DNA of 64,000 bases from Paenibacillus phytorum. GTDB lineage: Bacteria > Bacillota > Bacilli > Paenibacillales > NBRC-103111. The number at the start of each line of letters is the position of its first letter. Within the stretch, counting starts at the first letter, position 1. A program made the translations under genes and the position numbers. Of the stretch, positions 25,957-35,200 are shown in pieces. The stretch is from the NCBI RefSeq assembly GCF_013141715.1, contig NZ_WHOA01000115.1, forward strand, positions 1 through 64,000, read 5' to 3'. Below the pieces are notes generated by a model that saw nothing but the letters and a program-made list of their open reading frames with translations, was not told where the DNA came from and did no database searches.

Positions 25957-27096
25957 CTATAATAATGAAACGAGTATACGTTCGAGTTCTTCAGGCAATA
26001 TTTCAACGGGATTATTATCCATTCTTCCCTTCGTGTACGAAAGAGAAACAATATTACGGATTCCTTCGACTGTAGCGCCATATTGGCTAAGACGGCTTGA
26101 CACCCCATATATGTCATAAATACTTCGAATGAAATTATCCACTTCATCCACGTTCGCTGCTCCAAATGCTTGCATTAACTTTTCCGGTTCTATTAATGCA
26201 TCAAGGTTATGCCTCATAATTGAAGCTAATGTTAGGCTGGCGGCAATACCATGATCAATGCCATAAAGCATCGTAAGCGGATAAGATATAGAGTGGCAAG
26301 CTGTTGTTCTCGTGTTGCTAAAAGCCAATCCAGCCAGCAAACTTGCCAAGGACAACTGTTCTCTCCAAACCAAGTTCTCCGGTTGCTCAATTAATAATGG
26401 AAGTGTTCGCTGAATTCGTTCGATCGCTTGGAGCGAGTAAACTCTGGTAATTGCATTGGTATGAACGGACCAATACGCTTCGGTTGCATGGCACAAGGCA
26501 TCCAGTGCAGTAGCAACGCTTAAACGCAGCGGCATCGTAACGGTCAACTCCGGAAGAATTAAAGTTGCGCTAGCATACAGCCGTTCATCGGTAACTGAAT
26601 ATTTGCTGCCGTATTCTTCGTCCCAAACCGTCGCCCAGCAGGTGACCTCAGAACCTGTTCCCGATGTCGTCGGTATCCCAATCCATGGAGTAAAATAGGG
26701 CTCCTCCCGGTAACGCTCACTTGTAATCGCTTCTCGAACTTCGGCTACTGTTTGATAAGTCTTGTTCTGCAAGGCCGACAAAACTTTGGCTGCATCCATG
26801 ACACTGCCTCCGCCAATTGCCACAATAAGTTCATAGTCCAAGGGCCCAATCTCCCTTTTCAGCTTCAAAATATCTGCAACATTGGGATTATTCAAGGTTA
26901 CTTCAATCAAGGTAGTTTCTTTCAAGGAAAGTATGTTCATGACAGACTGTAAACAATCGCTCTTCTCAACGCCCGCCCCCCTCGTAAGAAGCAATACTCT
27001 CTTGATGTCTGGATAGCGTTTGTTAAACAAGTCGGCGAATGCTTCCGCCGAGGCCGCTCCGAAGGATACAGCTACCGGATTATAAAATTGGTTCAT
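25957..27096 (-). CDS. Iron-type alcohol dehydrogenase, probable phosphonoacetaldehyde/2-hydroxyethylphosphonate oxidoreductase
   Basis: Group III (iron-activated) alcohol dehydrogenase of 379 residues. NAD-binding motif GGGSVMDAAKVL and TTSGTGSEVTCWA are present; metal ligands are expected in DALCHATEAYW (Asp, His), TACHSISYPL and GIDHGIAASL. It overlaps phnX by four bases (ATGA), so the two are coupled. Related enzymes reduce phosphonoacetaldehyde to 2-hydroxyethylphosphonate in phosphonate antibiotic biosynthesis (PhpC-like). In this catabolic setting with importer and PhnX, but no PhnW transaminase, I infer the reverse: oxidation of imported 2-hydroxyethylphosphonate to phosphonoacetaldehyde. 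The direction is not provable from sequence. Confidence 0.8.
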   Translation of the reverse strand: MNQFYNPVAVSFGAASAEAFADLFNKRYPDIKRVLLLTRGAGVEKSDCLQSVMNILSLKETTLIEVTLNNPNVADILKLKREIGPLDYELIVAIGGGSVMDAAKVLSALQNKTYQTVAEVREAITSERYREEPYFTPWIGIPTTSGTGSEVTCWATVWDEEYGSKYSVTDERLYASATLILPELTVTMPLRLSVATALDALCHATEAYWSVHTNAITRVYSLQAIERIQRTLPLLIEQPENLVWREQLSLASLLAGLAFSNTRTTACHSISYPLTMLYGIDHGIAASLTLASIMRHNLDALIEPEKLMQAFGAANVDEVDNFIRSIYDIYGVSSRLSQYGATVEGIRNIVSLSYTKGRMDNNPVEILPEELERILVSLL

Positions 27097-27905
27097 CTCA
27101 TTACCCTCTCCAAGCCGCTGCGCTCAAGTTCCTCAATAACAGCCGGAAGCTGAGCGATTGATCCGATAATATAGTCTGCCCCTGCCTGCTCAAACGTTAA
27201 TCTCGTTTGATTCATTCGTTCAGCGAGTTCATCCTCATGCATGCTCTGTGCTTCAGCCTGTGTTAAGCCAAGCTCACTGCTTCCTAGTATGACAGCGACC
27301 GTCCAAACCCCGGCATTCCTGCCTTCATGCATGTCGGAAACCGTATCTCCAACCTTAATGACTGATTTTGGAGGATATATGCCAAGCTCGACTAAGTTCT
27401 GAAATATCATATATGGATAAGGCCGTCCTGCCTTTACTTGATCAGAAGCTATCATGAAGTCGGGTGAATAACCTTTTCGCTTCGCTTCCGGTACGATGAC
27501 TGCCATCATGCCTGATGTGTAACCAGTCGTAGAACCAATGGCAATCCCCGCTTCGCGAAGCTGTTTCACCGTTTCTAAAGCTCCCGGAATCGGATCCGTA
27601 TACATTTGCAACGATTCCATCAAAACGGCTTCGAATCGAACATAGAGACGATCAACATCTTCCTTGACAGGTTCCTTACCGAATGTTGCAAACCACTCAC
27701 TCTTTACTCTTTCCATCTGCAAAATTGTGTGAATATGATCCCATTTCAGAAGACCCATTGGAATTCTTGCTTCCCGAATCGTGATCGGTACCCCTGCTTC
27801 TTCAAAAGTTTGAATAAATGCATGCATAGGCGCGAAGCAACCGTAATCAATCACTGTGCCGGCCCAATCGAAAATAACTGCCTTAATGCGTTCCTTATAC
27901 GTCAT
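27093..27905 (-). CDS. phnX: Phosphonoacetaldehyde hydrolase (phosphonatase)
   Basis: Cytoplasmic HAD-superfamily enzyme of 270 residues cleaving phosphonoacetaldehyde to acetaldehyde and phosphate. The nucleophile is D13 in VIFDWAGT and the Schiff-base lysine is K54 in MGLLKWDHI, both diagnostic; VGDTVSDMHEG is the acidic HAD motif. It is the first gene of the operon phnX-adh-phnD-phnC-phnE-phnE. GAGGAATCAAG precedes the ATG. A likely sigma-A promoter and an overlapping inverted repeat lie 38-80 bases upstream. The usual partner phnW (2-AEP transaminase) is absent. Confidence 0.93.
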   Translation of the reverse strand: MTYKERIKAVIFDWAGTVIDYGCFAPMHAFIQTFEEAGVPITIREARIPMGLLKWDHIHTILQMERVKSEWFATFGKEPVKEDVDRLYVRFEAVLMESLQMYTDPIPGALETVKQLREAGIAIGSTTGYTSGMMAVIVPEAKRKGYSPDFMIASDQVKAGRPYPYMIFQNLVELGIYPPKSVIKVGDTVSDMHEGRNAGVWTVAVILGSSELGLTQAEAQSMHEDELAERMNQTRLTFEQAGADYIIGSIAQLPAVIEELERSGLERVMR

Positions 27906-27942
27906 CTTGATTCCTCATTTCTTGTTGCCTTTGATAGTTCCA

Positions 27943-27983
27943 ATTATAGATTGAAATGACGCAAAAATGCAATACATTTTGCG
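27943..27983 (-). promoter_or_regulatory. phnX operon promoter with overlapping inverted repeat
   Basis: On the minus strand TTGCAT (27972-27967) and TATAAT (27948-27943) are 18 bases apart, a good sigma-A promoter. An inverted repeat CGCAAAA-10-TTTTGCG (27960-27966 and 27977-27983) brackets the -35 box and is a plausible site for the neighbouring DeoR regulator. Confidence 0.6.
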
Positions 27984-28000
27984 ATATTTTACGTGTATTT
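27969..28000 (-). promoter_or_regulatory. Motif shared upstream of phosphorus genes (site C)
   Basis: Minus-strand sequence begins AAATACACGTAAAATATCGC and continues CAAAATGTATTGC; nearly the same as 37579-37611 across about 32 bases. It abuts the phnX -35 box. Confidence 0.55.
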
Positions 28001-28051
28001 AACATATATATGCTGTTATTTGCTGTTTTTAACACTGGGAAAACATAATAA

Positions 28052-28079
28052 AAACGCAAGCTACGATAAGCTTGCGTTT
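28052..28079 (-). terminator. Rho-independent terminator of the DeoR gene
   Basis: Perfect 11-base stem AAACGCAAGCT/AGCTTGCGTTT with a six-base loop, followed on the minus strand by TTATTATG after the T-run. The gene's TAG stop (28061-28063) lies inside the stem. It insulates DeoR from the phnX operon. Confidence 0.82.
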
Positions 28080-28837
28080 ATGATAGAGATATTATGTTTT
28101 TTATAGGCGTCCAGCATGTCCCTATCCATAAAAGAATCCGTTACAATTGAATCAATCTGATCCAATCCGCAAATATTAAGATAAGATACGGTTTCGAATT
28201 TGCTCGAATCCGCAACCACGATCTTCCGCTTGGCGCTCTTTAGCATCGCATTGATGACCTCAGCCTCACCCTGGCGGAAATCAGTCAACCCTTTCTCAAG
28301 GGAAATCGCATTGATACTGATGAATGCAAGGTCGATATTGAAATTCATTATTTCTTCCTCAATCGAGCGCCCATACAAGGAGAACTCCTCATGATTCAGA
28401 TAGCCTCCCGGAATAATAACCGTGAAGCCCTTTTTCTGGGACAAAATATCCGCGATGCGAAGGGAATTTGTTAAGACCGTGAGTTTTTCGAAGCGAGCGG
28501 CGAGCCGCTTGGCAACCTCGATATTCGTCGTGCCGGCATTGAGAGAAACAGCTTGATACTCCCTCACCAGTTCGACAGCATACGCGGCTAATTCCTGCTT
28601 CCTTTCGTTTTGCGTAATTTTACGTTTAATGAACACTTGATTCGTAGCTAACTCATCTCTTTTGGAAACGGCTCCTCCATGTACGCGCTGAAGCTTATCC
28701 TCTTGCTCTAACCGCTCAAGATCCCTGCGAACCGTATCAAGGGAAACTTGCAACATCGACTTCAATTCCACAACGGTGACTTGCCCCTTTGATTCCAGTT
28801 CCAATAATATTAATCGATGCCTTTCTGGTGCAAGCAT
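28061..28837 (-). CDS. DeoR-family transcriptional regulator of the phosphonate operon
   Basis: Regulator of 258 residues. The N-terminal DeoR helix-turn-helix is complete (ERHRLILLELESKGQVTVVE ... LDTVRRDLERLE, RVHGGAV). The C-terminal DeoRC sensor domain carries the usual sugar-phosphate-binding pattern (SLNAGTTNIEVAKRL, VTDSFMDRD). It is transcribed just upstream of phnX in the same direction but separated by a terminator and promoter. I chose ATG 28837, nine bases after GGAGG. The effector could be phosphonoacetaldehyde or a related phosphorylated compound. A GTTAA/TTAAC inverted repeat (28854-28867) next to the start may mediate autoregulation. Confidence 0.87.
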   Translation of the reverse strand: MLAPERHRLILLELESKGQVTVVELKSMLQVSLDTVRRDLERLEQEDKLQRVHGGAVSKRDELATNQVFIKRKITQNERKQELAAYAVELVREYQAVSLNAGTTNIEVAKRLAARFEKLTVLTNSLRIADILSQKKGFTVIIPGGYLNHEEFSLYGRSIEEEIMNFNIDLAFISINAISLEKGLTDFRQGEAEVINAMLKSAKRKIVVADSSKFETVSYLNICGLDQIDSIVTDSFMDRDMLDAYKKHNISIINASLS

Positions 28838-28853
28838 TGCATTTCTCCTCCGT

Positions 28854-28867
28854 GTTAATGCGTTAAC
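28854..28867 (-). promoter_or_regulatory. Inverted repeat upstream of deoR-type gene
   Basis: GTTAA-TGCG-TTAAC, 17 bases upstream of the chosen start. It would be a small operator, but no other copies were found upstream of phnX, so its role is speculative. Confidence 0.3.
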
Positions 28868-28974
28868 GTGCATTGTATTTATTTATCCTAGCAAAAATAC
28901 TTTGTACAGTAAATGTCAACTTTTCTTGTGCATCGTTCATCGGCATGTCAGCAGCTTAAATGAAGCAAAACGTC

Positions 28975-29025
28975 AAAAAGATCGCCATCCACCTGATGAG
29001 CAGGCCGGGAATGGCGATCTTTTTT
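28975..29025. terminator. Bidirectional terminator
   Basis: AAAAAGATCGCCAT pairs with ATGGCGATCTTTTT around a 22-base loop; T-runs exist on both strands. It lies just after the membrane-operon stop at 29032. Confidence 0.85.
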
Positions 29026-29031
29026 GTTTAA

Positions 29032-29937
29032 TCAATTTCCGAAATATGAATTACCATAAACATATGGATTTGGCGGCGCTTTTTGCGTTTCTATCGTTTT
29101 TGCAACGATTGAGACCACATCTTTACCATCAATATTACGTTTTGCAATAGTGCCGAGAGCGACCACGTACATATCGTTACTCCATCGCTCCGGGGTATCT
29201 GTTTCTACCATGATAGCAAGTGGCACCGAGTCTGCGACACAGCACCGCATCGCGAATCTTCCAATGGCAAATTGGTTTTTATTCATGTTGTCAAGTCGAT
29301 AAACAAAACCACTAATCTGCACCTGTTTACCGATAAATTGTTCTTGATACAAGTCCAGCGACATCAGAGATTCAATATAAATATCTTCGTTAATCATAAT
29401 GAGAGGCTGGTTGTACATATCCATGGCCCACTTGGCATAGGGCTTTGTGTATTCATTAAACGGAAAAGCTGGTCCTGTATCTAATTGTAACTTATTATTT
29501 GGAATAATGTTTGCACCTGCATCACCGGAATGGGAATTAACCAGTATGCCTGAGGGAGATAAATTCAACCCTTTTTTGAGCGCCATTTGACTGCCTAATA
29601 CCGCATTGGGGAACGAATAGGCAAGAATCAGCGGAATGATTAAAGCACCGTACATCATCATAACGCTTGGATTCCAATGATCTTGGCTGTGTGATGAACA
29701 TGTACAATTAATGGCAGCATGTTTCTTCTTCGACCGGACATCCCGAACCGCCAAATAAAGCTGGTGCATGGCAAGCACGTACATACCGACGGCAAGACTT
29801 TTGACCCAGAGCTCCATTCTTGGAGCCACGTAATAGATCAGCGCATCCGATCGGCAAGTCTGTACAATAAAAATAACAAATGCGAGCAAGACCGCAGCTC
29901 GAATCGTTCGATGCGCAAATGCGGACCCTTTTGTCAT
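29032..29937 (-). CDS. TIGR03943/DUF1980 family protein (YcgQ-like)
   Basis: Membrane-anchored protein of 301 residues that accompanies UPF0718 permeases. Helices are visible at about 13-30, 38-55 and 90-110. The exported C-terminal part is an OB-like domain (EQFIGKQVQISGFVYRLD) with the paired cysteines of RCCVADSVPLAIMVE, typical of the family. A Cys/His stretch, INCTCSSHSQDH, sits between the second and third helices. Always found after a permease gene; here 19 bases separate them. It is probably a subunit or metallochaperone-like partner. The substrate is unknown; a metal is likely from the Cys/His content and neighbours. GGAGG lies nine bases before the ATG. Confidence 0.82.
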   Translation of the reverse strand: MTKGSAFAHRTIRAAVLLAFVIFIVQTCRSDALIYYVAPRMELWVKSLAVGMYVLAMHQLYLAVRDVRSKKKHAAINCTCSSHSQDHWNPSVMMMYGALIIPLILAYSFPNAVLGSQMALKKGLNLSPSGILVNSHSGDAGANIIPNNKLQLDTGPAFPFNEYTKPYAKWAMDMYNQPLIMINEDIYIESLMSLDLYQEQFIGKQVQISGFVYRLDNMNKNQFAIGRFAMRCCVADSVPLAIMVETDTPERWSNDMYVVALGTIAKRNIDGKDVVSIVAKTIETQKAPPNPYVYGNSYFGN

Positions 29938-29955
29938 GTTTCGCTGCCTCCATTC

Positions 29956-30900
29956 TTATAAGTACGCATATAGCTGATCGAAAGCGACTGCCCCACATAG
30001 AACGACAACGACAGAAATGACTAAAACCGTAGCTACGGTTTTGAACCGGAACACTTTTAGCAGCATTAAAGTGCTTTTAATATCCAGCATGGCGCCAAAT
30101 ACGAGAAAACCAAGCACTGAACCTAGGCTGAAATCAGGGATGAACGTAGCGCCGACAAAAGCGTCTGCAGTGGAACAAATGGAAAGGACATAGGAAAGCC
30201 CCATCATAAACAAATGGGGAGTCCAATCCCCATGGCTTACCGAAAGAAGCCACTGTCTGCTTACAACCGTTTGCAGCAAAGCTGTAACTGTAGCGCCCAA
30301 TACTAAAAATTTGCCTACATCAAACATTTCAATTGCTGCATGCTCCAGCGTTTCGTGAAGTTTATTTTTCCATACTACTTTAGTCTTTTTACCCGGATTG
30401 CCCGAAATTGGGTGCTTGAAACTTTTTTTAGCTGCAGCCGTATGGTCATTAGTCTTACTCAATGGATTACGGAGTGCAGAATCACGCACTCCCCGAGAAG
30501 CCCACAGCCCAATGAGCGCCGATGTCGTAAACGCCAGCACCATACGGGAGATAGCCATTTCTGGCTGAGCCCGAAAGGCTACGAACGTGGACGTAAACAC
30601 GATCGGATTGATGACCGGCCCAGCCATCATAAACACGAGGCCGATATAAGGCGGCATGCCTTTGCGGATCAGCCGATGCACAACAGGAATGATCCCGCAT
30701 TCGCAAAGCGGGAAGATGATACCCAGCAAACATCCGAAAAGGATGCCGAGAATCGTTTTTTTCGGTATCCATCTCTGTAGTTGCTGATCACTAATCAGCG
30801 TTTGCAGTAAAGCAGAAATCACGACACCAAGTAGAATAAAGGGAAACGATTCCAGTAAAATGCCGATCACCATGGTGCGAAAATCGCTTAGAAAACCCAT
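29956..30900 (-). CDS. UPF0718 (DUF318) family permease (YcgR-like)
   Basis: Integral membrane protein of 314 residues with about eight helices in two halves and a charged loop at about 150-190. The family motif PLCECGIIPVVHRL is present, as is the GPVINPIVF segment. Members are predicted permeases; some are linked to metal or arsenic handling. I start it at ATG 30900, with AGGAGG six bases upstream; a longer frame would overlap the HupE-like gene. It pairs with the TIGR03943 gene downstream. Confidence 0.85.
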   Translation of the reverse strand: MGFLSDFRTMVIGILLESFPFILLGVVISALLQTLISDQQLQRWIPKKTILGILFGCLLGIIFPLCECGIIPVVHRLIRKGMPPYIGLVFMMAGPVINPIVFTSTFVAFRAQPEMAISRMVLAFTTSALIGLWASRGVRDSALRNPLSKTNDHTAAAKKSFKHPISGNPGKKTKVVWKNKLHETLEHAAIEMFDVGKFLVLGATVTALLQTVVSRQWLLSVSHGDWTPHLFMMGLSYVLSICSTADAFVGATFIPDFSLGSVLGFLVFGAMLDIKSTLMLLKVFRFKTVATVLVISVVVVLCGAVAFDQLYAYL

Positions 30901-30926
30901 CGGCCACCTCCTGAATAATGAAGTCT

Positions 30927-31493
30927 TTACAACTGAACGCGTTCGAGGAACCAATAAATTCCGAATAAGCCGATCAAGCTTGAAATGCCATAAACCGTCT
31001 GGACGTTCCAACGGGTTTGCCCTATCTTATGAATGATTGGTAAAAGAACAAGAAATATAGTCAGCTGTCCCAGTTCGATTCCAATATTGAAGGAAAGCAA
31101 GGGCAATGCAATATTTCCTGAAAAGCGCCCCTCAAGCACACCTGCGAATCCGAAGCCATGAATTAGTCCAAAAAATGCTGTAATCAACCAGCGCCACTTA
31201 TGCTGCTTTCGCAACATATTTTCTACTGCTACAAACACGATGCTTAATGCAATTAAGGGTTCAATGATTGCTCCGTTTATCTTAACGATTTCTAGAGCTG
31301 CCAAAGCTAGTGTTATGCTGTGTCCGACCGTGAAGGACGTGATGATATTCAAATATTCACGCCACTTAAGGCGGATAATAACCAGACCTAAGAGGAATAA
31401 TAGATGATCATAACCTGTGAATAGGTGCTCCATGCCATACCAAATATAATCCCATACCGTAAATAGCCACTCCGGAATCGATACTTCCATCAT
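30927..31493 (-). CDS. HupE/UreJ-like membrane protein
   Basis: Membrane protein of 188 residues with six helices. The HupE motif GMEHLFTGYDHLLFLLG carries the two histidines and the aspartate thought to bind nickel or cobalt, and FGLIHGFGFAGVLEG contains another conserved histidine. HupE/UreJ proteins are secondary transporters of nickel or cobalt; the substrate here could be another divalent metal. It overlaps the upstream gene by four bases (ATGA), and in many bacteria the two are one protein. Confidence 0.85.
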   Translation of the reverse strand: MMEVSIPEWLFTVWDYIWYGMEHLFTGYDHLLFLLGLVIIRLKWREYLNIITSFTVGHSITLALAALEIVKINGAIIEPLIALSIVFVAVENMLRKQHKWRWLITAFFGLIHGFGFAGVLEGRFSGNIALPLLSFNIGIELGQLTIFLVLLPIIHKIGQTRWNVQTVYGISSLIGLFGIYWFLERVQL

Positions 31494-32158
31494 AGGTTCC
31501 TCCTATTTATTCTCAATCTTAGAAAATACCAAAAGGTTATCATTGCTCCCACAATTAACAGCAATAGGAGAGGTATCCACGCAGGGATCTTGATGATCCG
31601 ATCAACTGCCGCTTTCGGACTGTTGGAGTTCATATAGAGTTTTAAGATCTTATTATTTTTGTCAAATTTATGCTCTTTCATCGAACCATCAACGGTTGTA
31701 ATCGTTGCAAAGTTGTGATGTGTTGGACTTTCAGTGAATAGGATGTCATACTTCATGACCAGTTCATTGACTTTCTTCCCAAAATTATAGTCAAGGATCA
31801 ACCTAATCATTGGAATTCCTGCACCTTGTTCGATCATCTCTATAGATCCAAGCTTCGGCTGCAAATCAGCGCCATCAGCTTTGATGGACAACCATCGCGC
31901 CACGAACTCTTGCAAATCGGATCTCTTTTGTTCTGCTTCTTCAATTGAAACTGTTGTGTCTTGATCTAGATCCAGATTAAGGATCGGACTCATTTCATCC
32001 GGAAGCAGCAGCAGTTCGTACCCTATACCGTCTTCCCTTAGTGTGATATGTGAATAACCGAAAGATACACTGTGTGCCTTTGCCGTTTCCGGCTGAAGAA
32101 GTATCCAAGCTGACAATAACGTGAATAATAATATTCTGCCTAATATTCGTTGGCTCAT
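31490..32158 (-). CDS. Exported N-terminal partner of the HupE/UreJ-like protein
   Basis: Protein of 222 residues with an N-terminal signal segment, an extracytoplasmic domain and one C-terminal helix (IPLLLLLIVGAMITFWYFLR). The outer domain begins HSVSFGYSHITLREDG, resembling the extracytoplasmic region that precedes the HupE domain in fused proteins. DLDQDTTVSIEEAEQKRSD resembles an EF-hand-like calcium loop. I chose ATG 32158 with GGAG nine bases upstream, over a TTG five codons earlier. It is first in the operon with HupE, UPF0718 and TIGR03943 genes. Confidence 0.75.
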   Translation of the reverse strand: MSQRILGRILLFTLLSAWILLQPETAKAHSVSFGYSHITLREDGIGYELLLLPDEMSPILNLDLDQDTTVSIEEAEQKRSDLQEFVARWLSIKADGADLQPKLGSIEMIEQGAGIPMIRLILDYNFGKKVNELVMKYDILFTESPTHHNFATITTVDGSMKEHKFDKNNKILKLYMNSNSPKAAVDRIIKIPAWIPLLLLLIVGAMITFWYFLRLRINRRNL

Positions 32159-32190
32159 AACGTTGTACTCCAATTGTGCTTTATTTGCTT

Positions 32191-32240
32191 AAGAAAATCG
32201 CCAACCAGGCCTGTTCATATAGGTGGTTGGCGATCTTCTT
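32191..32240 (-). terminator. Terminator of the giant metallophosphoesterase gene
   Basis: On the minus strand ATCGCCAACCA pairs with TGGTTGGCGAT around a 16-base loop, then TTTTCTT. It lies 7-56 bases past the stop. Confidence 0.8.
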
Positions 32241-32246
32241 TCATTT

Positions 32247-35200
32247 TTATTTCAATAAGTTGTAAACTGCTTGAGCCGCTTCCGCTCGTGTCATGTACTC
32301 AGCCGGTACGAACAGCCCTTCTTGGCGACCCGTCAACAGCTTCGCATTGATTGCACGATTCACGTAAGATAACGCCCAATCGCTGATCTCGGAAGCATCA
32401 GAGATTTCTGGGGAAGCTTGTTCTAGCTTCACTCCAGTCCGAAGCTCATACGCGCGAACGAGCATAATAGCCATTTCTTCTCTGGTAATACTGAGATTCG
32501 GATCGAACTTTTGTTTGGAATTACCTGTGATAATGCCCGATTTATAAGCTGCAGACACTTCGCCAGCATACCATGCATTCCCAGCCACGTCGCCGAACGG
32601 AGGCGCTTCGGCAGACTTGAGACCAAGCGTCCGTACGAGCAGCGAGGCAAATTCAGCGCGTGAAACAGCTTTTGTTGGCTCATAGCTCGAGTTCGTGATT
32701 CCGTTTACGATATGTTGGGCGGACAGCTCTTGAATGGTCTCATATGCCCAATGAAGGCTAGTAACATCATTGTAATTTTTCTCCAATGAAATCACAGCAT
32801 ATTGACTGAGTCGGTCAATTTCGACTTCGATTGCGGTATTGTCGTTAACGTGTGTTCCGCCAATATACACGAGGCTTCCGTCTTCGTGAAGTTCATATAT
32901 GCCAACCAGCTTCGGATTCAATCCTGCTGGAATTGGGAATGTAATCGTTACAGGCTTATTCAAGCCATTATTCATTTCATATTGCTTACCGGCTGTGTCG
33001 GTCACAATGATCGAGAGATCGAGCACCTGTCCACCTAGCGTATAAAGACCGTTATCCTTGCGGCTCGCTTCTCTTAATGTCTGGTCCGCTTGACCGCCTG
33101 AGATCGGTTCGATTTTAACCGTAATTGCGGCAGAGTTGTCAGGAGAAGGCAATAAATTACTTGCGGATATCAACAGATCGCCAGGAACGATCAATTTGAC
33201 ATCGTGTGCCTGGACAATTATTGAGCGTCCTTGAAGCTGATATGCCTGCGCCATCGGAACAACAATGTGATTTTGCCCTTCCGCCAAAGTGACGGGTACA
33301 GATGCAGAGTTCTTTTGTAAGTCTTCATCCTTGATGGTAGCAACGTCTTTCGGCAGTTCCGGCTTTACCGGTGTTACTTCAGACGGTAGAGATGGTTCCG
33401 ACGAATCTGATAATCGATAAACGATAATCACGTATTCTTTGGTAGTACCGTCCTGTGCAGTGACAAGGACAGAGATGCGATTTGATCCGACGCTCAGGCT
33501 GCTGCCGCCTGTAACAACTACTTTGGATGTAACATGCTCGGCGGAGTAGGTCACCGTTGCTACCGTAGTCCCATAAGGTACTTCCACCATATAGCTCAGC
33601 TTGTTCGGTGCGAATCCATTGATTGCGATCGTGTTGACACGCAAATCGAACAGGTTAGTGTTGGATGATAACGCAGCAGGTTGTCTGGTTATCATCATGC
33701 TATAAACACGCTTTGTCCCGTCTTCAGCCGTAACTGTAACAGTAACCGCATTGACGCCGACAACCAAATACTCTCCTCCAGCAATCATTACAGTTGCTTC
33801 AGGATCGGTTGCTGTATAAACGACATGGATAACCGTGGTTTCATGCGTTACCGACAATGAATAGGAGAGCTTGTCTGAAGCGAATCCTTCCAACGTCGTT
33901 CCGTTCACGCGAAGATCAAGCAAGGAACTGTCGGTCGAGGCAGCAAGCGGATGCCTCGTTATGAGAATATTATAAATACACTTTGTCCCGTCTTCAGCCG
34001 TACTCGTCACAGTGATCGTATTTACACCGACGCTTAAATCATTGCCGCCAACAACCACTACGCTAGTAGCAAGATTTACCGATGTATAAGTAATATTGGT
34101 AACCGTGGTTTCATAAGGTACCGACAACGAATAGTCAAGCTTATCCCATGTGAAGCCGCTAAGCGTTTCCGAGTTAACGCGCAGATCACTCAAGTAAGCA
34201 GGTGGTATGTCGAGACGGTTCACATTGATGACATATGAACTGGCTCTTGCGTTCGGAGCTGTTACCGTCACCGTCACTACGTTATTACCAACCTGAAGGT
34301 TGGAGCCGCCGTTGACTACTACTGTAGTCTGAGGATCGTAAACCGTATAGGTAACACTCGCATCAGTCACGTTATAGGGGACGTTCAGCGAATAGTCCAA
34401 TTTATTCGGTTCGAATCTGTCTACCAAGACATCGTTAATTTTCAACTCCTTCAGTCTCGCGCTTGGAACCTTATCGCCAGTAAAATCGATTTCGCTCATA
34501 CTGGCAAATGTTAGGGTAGGATTCGTATTATAGGATCCCGTAATTACGAATTTCACGTAGCGGCCCTGCACAGAATTGTTCAAAGCAACAAAGTCCGAGA
34601 ATACACGTCCTGTCCACGTTTTTCCAAACGCGCCGGAGGCCTTGTTGGCCGCATTGCCCAAGAAAGCAGGATCGCTTAGGTCTGCCACGTTATCAGAGGC
34701 GTAGAATTCGAACGTATTTGGGGCCTCCAAACTTTGAGTAGGTCGACTCTTTCTCTGTATGCCGCTGATCTTATACGTGTCCTTCATATCGATAATGATC
34801 CAGTGCGGGAATGTAGCAGCAGGAGTCACCCATTTGGAAATCCAGACTGTTGATTCTTGTCCGTCTAAGATGTATTTAGCCTCTGCGCTCTCATTGGATG
34901 CGTAAGAACTGAAAGAATCGATTGAGAATTCCGTTTTTGGAATAAACGTGTACACGATGGCATTCTGGGCAGTTTGCAAAGCCCACATCAAATCGAGATA
35001 GCCTTGATCGATCACATTAGCGCTCTCGCCTGAGCTAATGGCTTTTGTGGCTGTGATTAGAGCCTGCAGCTCATTTTGCGCTTGCTGGGGAAGTGACAAT
35101 CCCTTCGTTCCCGCAACATACGCAGTAAACTTCTCAGCTTCCTGAAGCTTCGCATTCAGTTGCTCGTAAGTGTACAATTTCGTCGACAGATAAGAGTCGG

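Noticed and set aside
25917..26165. N-terminal extension of PhnD by 83 residues
   Set aside because: It overlaps the dehydrogenase gene, lacks a ribosome binding site, and would bury the lipoprotein signal peptide.
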